Assembly: GCF_000015965.1 (NCBI RefSeq)
Contig: NC_009091.1
Coordinates: forward strand, 806,001-870,000
Direction of reading: 5' to 3'
Length of the DNA: 64,000 nt
From: Prochlorococcus marinus str. MIT 9301
GTDB lineage: Bacteria; Cyanobacteriota; Cyanobacteriia; PCC-6307; Cyanobiaceae
In this document: one piece after another, positions 8,329 to 17,156 of the stretch
Layout of the letters: the number at the start of each line of letters is the position of its first letter
Position numbering within the stretch: position 1 is the first letter of the stretch
Notes under the pieces: generated by a model
Databases searched by the model: none
Seen by the model: the letters and a program-made list of their open reading frames with translations, nothing else
Told to the model about the DNA's origin: nothing
Translations under genes and position numbers: made by a program

Positions 8329-9561
8329 TTATAAACTTCTTAATGCAACAATTGGATCTAATTTAGAAGCTCTTTTTGCAGGTAAAACGCCAAAGATTAA
8401 ACCTATTGATCCTGAAATGATCATGGTGGAAAAAGTAGTTGTAATTCCTACCGATGCAGGAAGAGGTGTTATCAGAGATAAAAGAAAAACACCTGATAAT
8501 CCAGTTGTTGTTCCAATTAATCCTCCAATTGTAGATAAAATCAATGCCTCAATTAAAAATTGAATTAATATATCTGACTGTTTAGCTCCTATTGCTTTTC
8601 TAAGTCCAATCTCTTCAGTCCTTTCGCTTACAGAAACTAGCATAATATTCATGATTCCTATGCCTCCAACCACTAAAGATACTGCACCAATACCAGCCAA
8701 TAAAAACGTTAATCCACTTGTTATGTTGGTTACTATATTCAGCGCATCTTCTTGCGATCTAACCGCAAAGTCATCATCTCTTATTATTTTATGTCTTTGC
8801 CTTAATAAATTAGTAATCTGAAATTTAGCAGCACTAGTTGCATTTTTATTTATCGCTTCAACACTTATGAAGCTTAAACTTACTCCATATGTCGGGTCCT
8901 TTCCTGTAATCCTATTGACCATTGTGGTTAATGGAATATAAGCATTTTTGTCTTGATTACTTCCAAATACAGCACCTTTGGGTTTTAATATTCCGATAAT
9001 TTCATAAGTATGGTCTTTAATTCTGATTTTTTTTCCAAGTGATGAAGATTTATCTTTGAAAAATTCATCTTTAAGATCAGGACCTATCACAACATAACTT
9101 CTTGCACTATTAACATCACTTTTTGATAGAAATCTACCCTTATCAACTTCAAAGCTTCTTACTTCAAGAAATTCAGGAGTAACACCAGCAATTGATATAT
9201 TTAAACTTTTAGAATTTGATTGCACTATTTCGTTAGCAGAGATTTGAGGAGCTACTTTTTTAACTGTTGGTACTTGGTTGCTTATTGCTATTGCATCTTC
9301 TAAAACTAGGTTTTTAGGAAATGAAATACCCCTTCTTCTTGTGTCATTATTTCCTGGAACGATAAATAAAACATTGGCACCTAAATTACTTAATTGGTTC
9401 TTTGCTAATGTTTGAGCACCTCTACCAAGTCCAACAAGTGTAATAACTGAGGCATTTCCTATAATTATCCCAAGCATTGTTAACGAACTTCTCAATTTGT
9501 TCGAAACTAAAGTTTTTGTTGCCATGCCTAAGGCTTCTTTTATTGAAATATTCCTAGACAT
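8329..9561 (-). CDS. MacB/FtsX-type ABC transporter permease
   Basis: A 410-residue permease of the MacB family. It has an N-terminal transmembrane helix (LRSSLTMLGIIIGNASVITLVGLG, near residues 23-46, starting in the typical NKLRSSLTMLGI motif), a large periplasmic MacB core domain (about 50-270), and three C-terminal helices with the conserved GGIGIMNIMLVSVSERTEEIGLRKAIGA block (near 300-327). Such permeases pair with an ATPase and often a HlyD-like adaptor for export of peptides or lipids, or for mechanotransmission. Neither partner is adjacent. The start codon overlaps the end of pyk by 8 bp, which suggests co-translation. Confidence 0.9.
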   Translation of the reverse strand: MSRNISIKEALGMATKTLVSNKLRSSLTMLGIIIGNASVITLVGLGRGAQTLAKNQLSNLGANVLFIVPGNNDTRRRGISFPKNLVLEDAIAISNQVPTVKKVAPQISANEIVQSNSKSLNISIAGVTPEFLEVRSFEVDKGRFLSKSDVNSARSYVVIGPDLKDEFFKDKSSSLGKKIRIKDHTYEIIGILKPKGAVFGSNQDKNAYIPLTTMVNRITGKDPTYGVSLSFISVEAINKNATSAAKFQITNLLRQRHKIIRDDDFAVRSQEDALNIVTNITSGLTFLLAGIGAVSLVVGGIGIMNIMLVSVSERTEEIGLRKAIGAKQSDILIQFLIEALILSTIGGLIGTTTGLSGVFLLSLITPLPASVGITTTFSTMIISGSIGLIFGVLPAKRASKLDPIVALRSL

Positions 9562-11344
9562 ATTTATATTTATCTATTGCATCATCATCTTCAATTTGGC
9601 CCATGTATATGACACCTTCATTAAGCTGGAGAGTAATGAGATCTCCATTACTGATTTGATGACTATCCATATTTTCTAAATTACAAATTGTAGAAATCTT
9701 TTTATTATTTTTGTTAAAAAAAGCATAAACATCATTTACATTTTGGTTCGTAACAATGCCTGCAATATTTTTACTCAGTGGAATATTTTTCATTAATTCC
9801 TTCGGAACAAATAATATTTCACCTGGGCAAATTAAAGATATATCAAGATTATTTTTAATTATTCTTGCTTTACCTGTAACACCGATTTCCCCTATTGAAA
9901 TTCCTCTTGATACAATCCTTCTTACTAAACCGACTTTTATTAAATCTGTAGAGCCACTAATTCCAGTTAATGTACCTGCGGTTTGAACTACTAAATCTCC
10001 TTGATTAAGGATCCCCATCTCTTGAGCAATTTGCATAGCTAAACTAAAAGTTTTTGCTGTTCTTTCATCATTTTTAACTACTATTGGAGTAACTCCCCAA
10101 ACAAGTTGCAATCTTCTCGCTACACTTCTTTCTGTAGTAGTTGCCAAGATGGGTGTTGGTGGTCTGAACTTACTTACATTTCGAGCGGTAGAACCTGATT
10201 TAGTTAAAGGGATTATAGCTCCTGCTTCAAGTTGTCTAGCTATATTGCTTACTGCTGCGCTAATAGCATTTGGGATCGTACTGGGTAAGTGGCTTTCAAT
10301 AGCCTTAAGTGGATAATCCCTTTCAATTCTTCTTGCTATAGTTGCCATCGTTTCAACTGCCTCCACAGGATAATCGCCAACTGCAGTTTCGTTTGAAAGC
10401 ATTACTGCATCTGTACCATCCAGAATTGCATTTGCAACATCACTAACTTCGGCCCTGGTTGGTCTTGGGTTAGAAGCCATTGAATCAAGCATTTGAGTCG
10501 CTGTAATTATTGGGATACCTAATGAATTAGCTTTTCTTATTAATTCCTTTTGTAAAAGAGGAACTTCTTCGGCAGGCATTTCTACTCCCAAATCACCTCT
10601 TGCAACCATAACCCCATCACATAAGGGTAATACTGTATCGATCTGATCGATTGCTTCAAATTTTTCTATTTTTGCGACTACAGGAGTTGAATGACCATTT
10701 TTATTTATTAAATCTTTTATCTCATTTATATCGGATGGATTTCTTACAAAACTTAGTGCGATCCAATCAACTCCTTCAGATAATCCAAATTTTAAATCCT
10801 TTTTATCTTTTTCTGTTAATGCTTTTACTGATAATTGAACATCTGGAAAATTAACACCTTTATTGTTTGAAAGAACCCCTCCTACAGTTACCATGCACTC
10901 CAAATTATTAGCTTTTGTATCAACTTTTTCTACAATCATTTCTATTTTTCCATCATCTAAAAGTATTCTTTTTCCTTCGCTAACTTCTTGAGAAAGTTTT
11001 TCGTAGGTAACATTTGCAATAGTATTCGTACATTCGACTTCATTTGATGTAAGTGTGAATTTATCGCCTTTTTTAACTTTTACTGGCCCATCTTTAAAGC
11101 GCCCTAATCTTATTTTAGGTCCTTGTAGATCTTGCAATATCCCAATATCTATATCTAACTTTTTTGATACTTCCCTTATGGTTTTTATTCTATCAGCATG
11201 ATCTTTATGATCGCCATGTGAGAAATTTAATCTGAATGTTGTTACTCCAGCTTTAATTAAATTTGTAATTATCTCTTCAGATTGAGTTGCAGGGCCAATA
11301 GTTGCTACTATTTTTGTTCTTCTTTTTAAATCAATATTCGACAT
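9554..11344 (-). CDS. pyk: Pyruvate kinase with extra C-terminal PEP-utiliser-like domain
   Basis: Converts PEP and ADP to pyruvate and ATP in lower glycolysis. Residues 1-470 form a standard pyruvate kinase: RRTKIVATIGPA at the N-terminus, FRLNFSHGDH, VVAKIEKFEAI (catalytic Lys region), GVMVARGDLGVEMP and ATQMLDSMASNPRPTRAEVSDVANAILDGTDAVMLSNETA. Residues of about 490-596 resemble the swivelling PEP-utiliser domain found in Bacillus and cyanobacterial enzymes (TGKARII, CPGEILFVP, GDLITLQLNEGVIYMG). The phosphorylatable TSH motif is missing: the expected place reads GIVTNQNVNDV. The domain is therefore probably structural. The gene is upstream of the MacB-like permease with an 8-bp overlap. 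Confidence 0.97.
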   Translation of the reverse strand: MSNIDLKRRTKIVATIGPATQSEEIITNLIKAGVTTFRLNFSHGDHKDHADRIKTIREVSKKLDIDIGILQDLQGPKIRLGRFKDGPVKVKKGDKFTLTSNEVECTNTIANVTYEKLSQEVSEGKRILLDDGKIEMIVEKVDTKANNLECMVTVGGVLSNNKGVNFPDVQLSVKALTEKDKKDLKFGLSEGVDWIALSFVRNPSDINEIKDLINKNGHSTPVVAKIEKFEAIDQIDTVLPLCDGVMVARGDLGVEMPAEEVPLLQKELIRKANSLGIPIITATQMLDSMASNPRPTRAEVSDVANAILDGTDAVMLSNETAVGDYPVEAVETMATIARRIERDYPLKAIESHLPSTIPNAISAAVSNIARQLEAGAIIPLTKSGSTARNVSKFRPPTPILATTTERSVARRLQLVWGVTPIVVKNDERTAKTFSLAMQIAQEMGILNQGDLVVQTAGTLTGISGSTDLIKVGLVRRIVSRGISIGEIGVTGKARIIKNNLDISLICPGEILFVPKELMKNIPLSKNIAGIVTNQNVNDVYAFFNKNNKKISTICNLENMDSHQISNGDLITLQLNEGVIYMGQIEDDDAIDKYKYV

Positions 11345-11405
11345 ATATAGATAATATTGCTAGATATAAATAAATTTACCATACCCAAAGTTAGTTATTT
11401 AAGTC

Positions 11406-11735
11406 ATGGATTTTAAAACTTATCAGAAAAAAGCTAGAGAAACAGCACAATATCCAGATTTAGGTTCAAATAATATTTATCCAACTCTTGGTTTAGTCGG
11501 GGAGGCTGGTGAGGTGGCAGAAAAAGTGAAAAAGGTTTTAAGAGATAAAAATGGAATATTTGATAACGAATCAAAATTAGGTATTAAAAAAGAGTTAGGA
11601 GATGTTTTGTGGTATTTATCAAATCTTTGTACAGAATTAAATTTCAATTTAGAAGATGTTGCATTACAAAATCTCGAAAAATTAAAATTAAGAGCTGCTA
11701 AAGGCAAGATAAGAGGTTCTGGAGATGATAGATAA
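11406..11735 (+). CDS. MazG-like nucleotide pyrophosphohydrolase
   Basis: A 109-residue all-alpha NTP pyrophosphatase. The metal-binding motif is split as in MazG: GEAGEVAEKVKK near residues 32-43 (EAGE...E) and KKELGDVLWYLSNLC near 63-77 (ExxD). The family hydrolyses canonical or modified nucleoside triphosphates to monophosphates and pyrophosphate. It is a single-domain form, shorter than E. coli MazG, similar to the small proteins common in cyanobacteria and cyanophages. It stands alone on the plus strand between pyk (divergent) and yggT (convergent, 2 bp away). Substrate is not determined. Confidence 0.88.
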   Translation: MDFKTYQKKARETAQYPDLGSNNIYPTLGLVGEAGEVAEKVKKVLRDKNGIFDNESKLGIKKELGDVLWYLSNLCTELNFNLEDVALQNLEKLKLRAAKGKIRGSGDDR

Positions 11736-11737
11736 AG

Positions 11738-12016
11738 TCAGCTATAACCTAAGCTTGCATACTGGAGATTTGTAATTAAATTTTGGATAACATTTAAAAG
11801 TAAAAAAGCTAACAAAGATGAAATATCAAATCCACCTATTGGAGGGATAATACCTCTAAAAATGTTTAAATAAGGATCTGTGATAGAAGTTAATGCAGAT
11901 AAAACACTGTTACTCCAATCAATACCTGGAAACCATGTAAGTAAAATTCTTATTATCAATATGAAAGAATAAATTGATAAAGTTTGACCCAGAACTGCAA
12001 AAATCTCAGATACCAT
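11738..12016 (-). CDS. YggT-family membrane protein
   Basis: A 92-residue protein with two hydrophobic segments flanking a conserved loop: ILIIRILLTWFPGIDW (near 20-35), SLTDPYLNIFRGIIPPIGGFDISSLLAFLLL-type sequence (here SITDPYLNIFRGIIPP). This is the YggT/CCB3-related family. In plastids the relative CCB3 helps attach haem c-i to cytochrome b6; other bacterial members have been linked to osmotic tolerance and cell division. In a phototroph carrying another CCB gene in this window (61108), a role in b6f assembly is possible but unproven. It follows scpB on the same strand after 38 bp. Confidence 0.85.
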   Translation of the reverse strand: MVSEIFAVLGQTLSIYSFILIIRILLTWFPGIDWSNSVLSALTSITDPYLNIFRGIIPPIGGFDISSLLAFLLLNVIQNLITNLQYASLGYS

Positions 12017-12054
12017 TATCTTTTCGTAATTTAATACATCCTAACATTTACTTA

Positions 12055-12597
12055 TTATTGCTGCTTATTATTACCGCTTCCTATATTTGAGAGATATTCA
12101 TTACTTACAGCAAAAGTTTGAAAAAACTTTTCTGATAATGATAGCCAATATGATCTCCCATCTTTTTGCTTCCGTTTGACGATGAATTTCTTTTCTAATA
12201 ATTCTTTAATATGATCATAGGCACCTGAACCTCGAAGAAGTATAAGATCTGATTGAAGTATCTTTTTTTTGATCGCAATAGTTGCCAATGTCCTTAATTC
12301 GGATGTTTTCAAATCAGAAGGAAGTAAATCATCGACGAATTCATTAAGACTAGATTTTAGTTCTAGAGAAAAACTGTTATTAACTGCATTTAATTCAATA
12401 GCTGAGTTGGGATTAGAGTATTTATTTTTTAGATCTTTAATTGCATCATTTATTGAGTTTATATCAGAATTAGTAATTTCTGAAAGATCTTTTTTTGTTA
12501 TTGGTCTGCCTTTTAAGTATAGAACAGCTTCAACTTTTGTAACTAGATCTATATCAGATATTGGCGTGGTATTTATATCAGATTGATTGATTTTAAT
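12055..12597 (-). CDS. scpB: Segregation and condensation protein B, non-canonical start
   Basis: ScpB binds ScpA and SMC in the chromosome condensation complex. The frame carries the two winged-helix halves of the family: VEAVLYLKGRPITKKDLSEI near the N-terminus, SFSLELKSSLNEFVDDLLPSDLK-type middle, and SELRTLATIAIKKKILQSDL followed by RGSGAYDHIKELLEKKFIV and DGRSYWLSLSEKFFQTF. The frame is open from 12621 to the stop at 12055-12057, but contains no ATG or GTG, and the first TTG (12312) would delete the whole N-terminal half. I tentatively start at ATT (12597), which lies 9 nt after an AGGAAAG ribosome site; that gives 180 residues, normal for ScpB. ATT at 12606 is an alternative. It follows ilvA after about 30 bp on the same strand. 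Confidence 0.8.
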   Translation of the reverse strand: MKINQSDINTTPISDIDLVTKVEAVLYLKGRPITKKDLSEITNSDINSINDAIKDLKNKYSNPNSAIELNAVNNSFSLELKSSLNEFVDDLLPSDLKTSELRTLATIAIKKKILQSDLILLRGSGAYDHIKELLEKKFIVKRKQKDGRSYWLSLSEKFFQTFAVSNEYLSNIGSGNNKQQ

Positions 12598-12627
12598 TAC
12601 CGAAATCTTTCCTAATTTACCTTAAAT

Positions 12628-14169
12628 TTAATCTGATGCACCAAGGAATAATCTATATGTATCGTTTTGCGTTTCATCCCAGAATTTATAGCCTAGAATT
12701 TTTACAAAATTATTCCACTCTAAAATCTCATTTTTATCGATCAAAACTCCAATAACAATTTTCCCTACATCAGCTCCATAATTCCTGTAGTGAAATACGC
12801 TTATAGACCAATTAGATTTCATATTATTTAAGAAGTTTATTAATGCGCCAGGCCTTTCAGGAAACTCAAATCTGTATAAAAGTTCAATAAAGTTTCTATA
12901 TTCCATCTCTTTAAAATCCCTTGGTAATCTTCCACCTACCATATGTCTGAGATGATTTTTAGATAATTCATCATCACTTATGTCAATAAATGAGTACTCA
13001 GAATTTCTAAATACATTTAATAGATTTTTTTTATCATTTAAACCATAAACTTGAACCCCTACAAAGATCTGTGCATTCTTAGAATTCGACATCCTATAGC
13101 TAAATTCAGTTAAATTTCTACTATCAAGTAACTTACAAAAATCAATAAGACTACCAGCACGTTCAGGAATTTCAACAGCCAACATTACTTCTTTACACTC
13201 TCCAAGTTCTGCTCTTTCTGCAACAAATCTAAGCCTCTCAAAATTCATATTTGCACCACATGCAATCGCAACCATTTTTCTATTTGAATGATTCGAATTA
13301 AAAATATCTTTTTTCATTCCCGCAATTGATAAGGCACCTGCAGGTTCTAGTATTGATCTAGTATCCTCAAAAACATCTTTTATAGCAGCACAGATTTCGT
13401 CAGTATTAACCCTAATCATCTTATCTATATACTTTCTACCAATATCAAAAGTATTTTTACCAATTTTTTTTACCGCCACTCCATCTGCAAATTGACCAAC
13501 AGAAGATAGTTCAACAATTTTTTCTTCTTCCAAGGATTTCGTCATAGCGTCTGCATCTTCAGGCTCTACACCAATTATTTTTACTTCAGGCCATATTTTT
13601 TTAACGTATAAGGATATTCCTGATATCAATCCCCCACCACCTACAGCAATATAAATTGCATAAGGTTTTTCATTAAGCTGCTGTTCAAGTTCTATAGCTA
13701 TAGTACCTTGTCCTGCTATTACTTCTGGATCATCAAAGGGATGAATGAAGCATAAATTTCTTTCTTGGCTAATCCTTATTGCCTCTCTGTAGGTTTCATC
13801 ATAGTTATCGCCATATAATATAACTTTTGCTTTTAAATTTTTTACTGCATTAACTTTTACTAGAGGTGTGGTAATGGGCATTAATATGGTTGCTTGGCAA
13901 TTTAACTTAAGGGCACTTAGTGCAACCCCTTGAGCATGATTACCAGCACTAGAAGTAATTACTCCCTGAGCAAGCTGTGAATTAGTGAGCTTACTCATTT
14001 TGTTATAGGCACCTCTTATTTTGAATGAAAATACATCCTGAAGATCTTCTCTTTTTAGAAAAACTTCATTATTAAGTGTATTACTTAAATTATGAGCTTT
14101 CTCTAGTGGTGTTTTTTTTGCGACTTCATAGACTTCAGCTTGAAGTATTTTTTCAAAATAATCATCCAT
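12628..14169 (-). CDS. ilvA: Threonine deaminase (biosynthetic) with two ACT-like domains
   Basis: Converts threonine to 2-oxobutyrate, the first committed step of isoleucine synthesis; PLP enzyme of fold type II. The PLP lysine is K50 in VFSFKIRGAYNK, the phosphate-binding glycine loop is AVGGGGLISG near residue 185, and SSAGNHAQGVA lies near 75. Residues of about 335-513 hold two ACT-like regulatory domains (VEIPERAGSLIDFCKLL and FEFPERPGALINFLNNM), the arrangement of the isoleucine-inhibited enzyme. Full length at 513 residues. It is divergent from dxs and is followed by scpB. Confidence 0.97.
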   Translation of the reverse strand: MDDYFEKILQAEVYEVAKKTPLEKAHNLSNTLNNEVFLKREDLQDVFSFKIRGAYNKMSKLTNSQLAQGVITSSAGNHAQGVALSALKLNCQATILMPITTPLVKVNAVKNLKAKVILYGDNYDETYREAIRISQERNLCFIHPFDDPEVIAGQGTIAIELEQQLNEKPYAIYIAVGGGGLISGISLYVKKIWPEVKIIGVEPEDADAMTKSLEEEKIVELSSVGQFADGVAVKKIGKNTFDIGRKYIDKMIRVNTDEICAAIKDVFEDTRSILEPAGALSIAGMKKDIFNSNHSNRKMVAIACGANMNFERLRFVAERAELGECKEVMLAVEIPERAGSLIDFCKLLDSRNLTEFSYRMSNSKNAQIFVGVQVYGLNDKKNLLNVFRNSEYSFIDISDDELSKNHLRHMVGGRLPRDFKEMEYRNFIELLYRFEFPERPGALINFLNNMKSNWSISVFHYRNYGADVGKIVIGVLIDKNEILEWNNFVKILGYKFWDETQNDTYRLFLGASD

Positions 14170-14285
14170 ATATATATTTTTAGCATTAATTATTAATCTA
14201 ATAAAACATTACATGATCTATTTCAAAAAAAATACTCATTTTGCACCTCGGCGTTTTAGATTATATAGATACCAAATTTTGTTAA

Positions 14286-16175
14286 ATGCTTTTAAGTGAG
14301 TTAAGTCATCCAAATCAACTTCATGGCTTAACAGTTTCACAATTAGAAGAAATTGCTTGTCAAATTAGAGAAAGACACCTTCAGGTAGTGTCTACTAGTG
14401 GAGGACATCTTGGTCCTGGATTAGGTGTAGTTGAGTTGACCTTGGCTTTATATCAAACTCTTGATCTTGATTTTGACAAAGTTGTTTGGGATGTAGGACA
14501 TCAAGGCTACCCTCATAAATTAATTACAGGACGTTTCAGTCAATTTGATTCTCTAAGGCAACAAAATGGAGTCGCTGGATATCTAAAAAGAAGTGAAAGT
14601 AAATTTGATCATTTTGGTGCTGGACATGCAAGTACTTCTATTTCAGCTGCTTTAGGAATGGCAATAGCAAGAGATAGAAAAGGTGATAATTATAAATGTG
14701 TCGCTGTTATTGGAGATGGAGCACTAACTGGAGGAATGGCATTAGAAGCTATAAATCATGCAGGTCACTTACCAAATACCCCTTTAGTAGTTGTATTGAA
14801 CGATAATGATATGTCTATTTCACCTCCGGTTGGAGCCCTTTCATCTTACTTAAATAAGGTAAGAGTAAGTCCACCATTACAATTTTTGTCCGATAGTGTT
14901 CAAGAAAGTGTAAAAAATATTCCCCTAATTGGTAAAGATATCCCAGAAGAGCTCAAAAATATTAAAGGAAGCGTTAGACGACTATCTGTGCCAAAGGTTG
15001 GAGCTGTTTTTGAAGAACTTGGATTTACATATATGGGTCCAATTGATGGTCATGATATTGGTAACTTAGTTAAGACCTTTAACGCTGCCCATAAACTTAA
15101 GAGACCTGTACTTGTTCATGTTGTTACAACAAAAGGGAAGGGTTACCCATATGCAGAAGCCGATCAGGTTGGATATCATGCACAGTCTGCATTTGATCTT
15201 ACAACTGGGAAATCTATTCCATCAAAGAAACCTAAACCTGTTAGTTATAGTAAAATATTTGGTCAAACCTTATTAAAAATATGTGAGCAAGATAGCAAAG
15301 TCGTTGGTATTACTGCTGCAATGGCTACGGGTACTGGTTTAGATATTTTGCAAAAAAATATTCCTGATCAATATATCGATGTAGGAATAGCAGAACAACA
15401 TGCAGTTACTCTTGCGGCAGGAATGTCTTGCGATGGTCTTAAACCTGTTGTAGCTATTTATAGTACTTTTCTTCAACGTGCTTTCGACCAATTAATTCAT
15501 GATGTAGGGATACAAAATTTACCTGTATCATTCGTACTTGATAGAGCTGGTATAGTTGGAGCTGACGGTCCTACTCACCAAGGTCAGTACGACATCAGTT
15601 ATATGAGATCTATACCTAATTTTGTATTGATGGCTCCAAAGGATGAGTCTGAATTACAGAGAATGTTAATAACTTCAATAAACCATAATGGTCCTACAGC
15701 TCTAAGAATACCCAGAGGCTCTGGATTAGGAGTGGCTATAATGGATGAGGGTTGGGAACCTTTGAATATAGGCGAAGCTGAAATAATTGAAGGAGGAGAA
15801 GATATTTTAATTATTGCTTATGGTTCAATGGTTGCATCAGCAATCGAAACTGCAAAGATCTTAAAAAATATGAACATTAATGCATGCATTGTTAATGCAA
15901 GATTTGTTAAACCTCTCGATAAAAATCTTATTATGCCTTTAGCAAGTAGGATTCAAAAAGTTGTAACAATGGAAGAAGGAACCTTAATAGGTGGATTTGG
16001 TTCCGCAATAGTAGAATTATTTAACGATAATGAAATAAACATTCCAGTATACAGAATAGGTATACCTGATGTTTTAGTTGATCATGCTTCACCTGATCAG
16101 AGTAAAGAAAAACTAGGACTTATGCCTGATCAGATGGCAGATAACATTGTTAAGAAATTTAAGTTAGTTAATTAA
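14286..16175 (+). CDS. dxs: 1-deoxy-D-xylulose-5-phosphate synthase
   Basis: Condenses pyruvate with glyceraldehyde 3-phosphate using thiamine diphosphate: first step of the MEP isoprenoid pathway, which feeds carotenoids, phytol and quinones in a phototroph. Full length at 629 residues. Motifs include [17 protein letters not shown] (about 40-56), [10 protein letters not shown] (near 70), the ThDP motif [18 protein letters not shown] (near 142-159), the transketolase-like [13 protein letters not shown] (near 369-381) and [18 protein letters not shown] (near 420-437). It is divergent from ilvA with a 116-bp gap that must hold its promoter, and convergent with psaK. Confidence 0.98.
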   Translation: MLLSELSHPNQLHGLTVSQLEEIACQIRERHLQVVSTSGGHLGPGLGVVELTLALYQTLDLDFDKVVWDVGHQGYPHKLITGRFSQFDSLRQQNGVAGYLKRSESKFDHFGAGHASTSISAALGMAIARDRKGDNYKCVAVIGDGALTGGMALEAINHAGHLPNTPLVVVLNDNDMSISPPVGALSSYLNKVRVSPPLQFLSDSVQESVKNIPLIGKDIPEELKNIKGSVRRLSVPKVGAVFEELGFTYMGPIDGHDIGNLVKTFNAAHKLKRPVLVHVVTTKGKGYPYAEADQVGYHAQSAFDLTTGKSIPSKKPKPVSYSKIFGQTLLKICEQDSKVVGITAAMATGTGLDILQKNIPDQYIDVGIAEQHAVTLAAGMSCDGLKPVVAIYSTFLQRAFDQLIHDVGIQNLPVSFVLDRAGIVGADGPTHQGQYDISYMRSIPNFVLMAPKDESELQRMLITSINHNGPTALRIPRGSGLGVAIMDEGWEPLNIGEAEIIEGGEDILIIAYGSMVASAIETAKILKNMNINACIVNARFVKPLDKNLIMPLASRIQKVVTMEEGTLIGGFGSAIVELFNDNEINIPVYRIGIPDVLVDHASPDQSKEKLGLMPDQMADNIVKKFKLVN

Positions 16176-16194
16176 AAATTTAATAAATAAATAT

Positions 16195-16455
16195 TTATAA
16201 AACACCTCTTGAGGCTAATCCTAAGATTGCTCCAATACCAAAAATATGACCTAGGCAATTAGCACCTACAACTGATGCGTGACTTAAACCACCATAGAAT
16301 TTTGAATTAGGTATTTCAAAGCCTTCATTGGGTTTTCTAATTGTTGCTCTAGCAATTGCATAAGCAAAAACATTACATGCAATCATTACGACGGCACACT
16401 TTGGAGACCAAGAAAAAGTTGCTGGATCTGCAGCTGCAAATAATGTAGTAATCAT
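16195..16455 (-). CDS. psaK: Photosystem I subunit X (PsaK)
   Basis: A thylakoid membrane subunit at the periphery of the photosystem I core that binds chlorophyll. The 86-residue product has two hydrophobic helices (about 18-37 and 58-82) joined by a polar loop; the N-terminal region FAAADPATFSWSPKCAVVMIACN and the C-terminal ANCLGHIFGIGAILGLASRG match PsaK/PsaG proteins. It is the last gene of the minus-strand run that includes DUF2499 and DUF3593 genes, itself separated from them by 66 bp, so it may have its own promoter. Confidence 0.96.
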   Translation of the reverse strand: MITTLFAAADPATFSWSPKCAVVMIACNVFAYAIARATIRKPNEGFEIPNSKFYGGLSHASVVGANCLGHIFGIGAILGLASRGVL

Positions 16456-16521
16456 AAAAAATCGTTATTTTTATATATTCTCTAATACTTTTACCTAAAA
16501 AACATAAAATTGTAAAAGGTC

Positions 16522-16857
16522 TTAAGAGTTGTTTACTTCTAAGCTATTTAATAACCTTATAAAACCAAACAAAATAACAAAATCACTTAGAGTTAGGAAG
16601 GATTCTGCAAATCCATGCAGGATGTCAACCTCCACAAGGGTTTTATCATAGTAATTTAGTGTGAAGATAGATACCAATATAGTTATAAATACGAATAAAA
16701 CAGTTAAGGAAAATCCTGTTTTTACAAAATTATTAACAGATTTGATTTTATATAAGTAAAACAAAAATATTGCATATGGAATTATTGATGTAGCGAACAA
16801 TAATGTATTATCAATTGAACCTAATTTTTCTATAAATTTAAAAAATAAATCATTCAT
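16522..16857 (-). CDS. DUF3593 family membrane protein
   Basis: A 111-residue membrane protein with three hydrophobic segments. The N-terminal LFATSIIPYAIFLFYLYK matches the DUF3593 pattern shared by cyanobacteria and plant plastids. Function unknown. Its start overlaps the end of the DUF2499 gene by 8 bp, and the two are commonly neighbours in cyanobacteria, which points to a shared role, possibly in thylakoid biogenesis or photosynthesis given the nearby psaK. That role is inference only. Confidence 0.8.
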   Translation of the reverse strand: MNDLFFKFIEKLGSIDNTLLFATSIIPYAIFLFYLYKIKSVNNFVKTGFSLTVLFVFITILVSIFTLNYYDKTLVEVDILHGFAESFLTLSDFVILFGFIRLLNSLEVNNS

Positions 16858-17152
16858 AAGTCTCTTTTCCTTTAAAAATTATTATTGCAGCTAAGGCTAA
16901 TGTTGAATTTCCAATAAATGTAAATATTCCTTGAAGTGATACTAGACCGTAAAGATTTTCTTGGTTGTCATACATATGCCATGTGATCGCACACATAGCA
17001 CCTATTAAGTTTGGGACCATCGCAAGGCTTAACCAAAAAAATAAATTATATTTTTTATATGTAGAAATTTTATTTATGACTAATATGGCAAAAATCCATT
17101 CTATTACTGATGAGATATGTATTAACCAAGTTACAAAAGATAATTCGTGCAA
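16850..17152 (-). CDS. DUF2499 family membrane protein
   Basis: A 100-residue protein with three hydrophobic helices and the conserved opening LSFVTWLIHISSVIEWIFA, followed by NLIGAMCAITWHMYDN, both typical of DUF2499, a family of cyanobacteria and plastid-bearing eukaryotes. The start is TTG at 17150-17152; no in-frame ATG precedes the conserved segment. It overlaps the DUF3593 gene by 8 bp, so the pair is translationally coupled. Conserved His and Trp residues in the membrane segments could bind a cofactor, but no function is known. Confidence 0.82.
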   Translation of the reverse strand: MHELSFVTWLIHISSVIEWIFAILVINKISTYKKYNLFFWLSLAMVPNLIGAMCAITWHMYDNQENLYGLVSLQGIFTFIGNSTLALAAIIIFKGKETYE

Positions 17153-17156
17153 AATT

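Noticed and set aside
8306..8563. 85-codon open frame on the plus strand
   Set aside because: It lies antisense to the end of the MacB-like permease gene, whose protein has clear family motifs. The plus-strand product shows no domain.
12269..12586. 105-codon open frame on the plus strand
   Set aside because: Antisense to scpB, whose minus-strand translation matches the ScpB family over its whole length.
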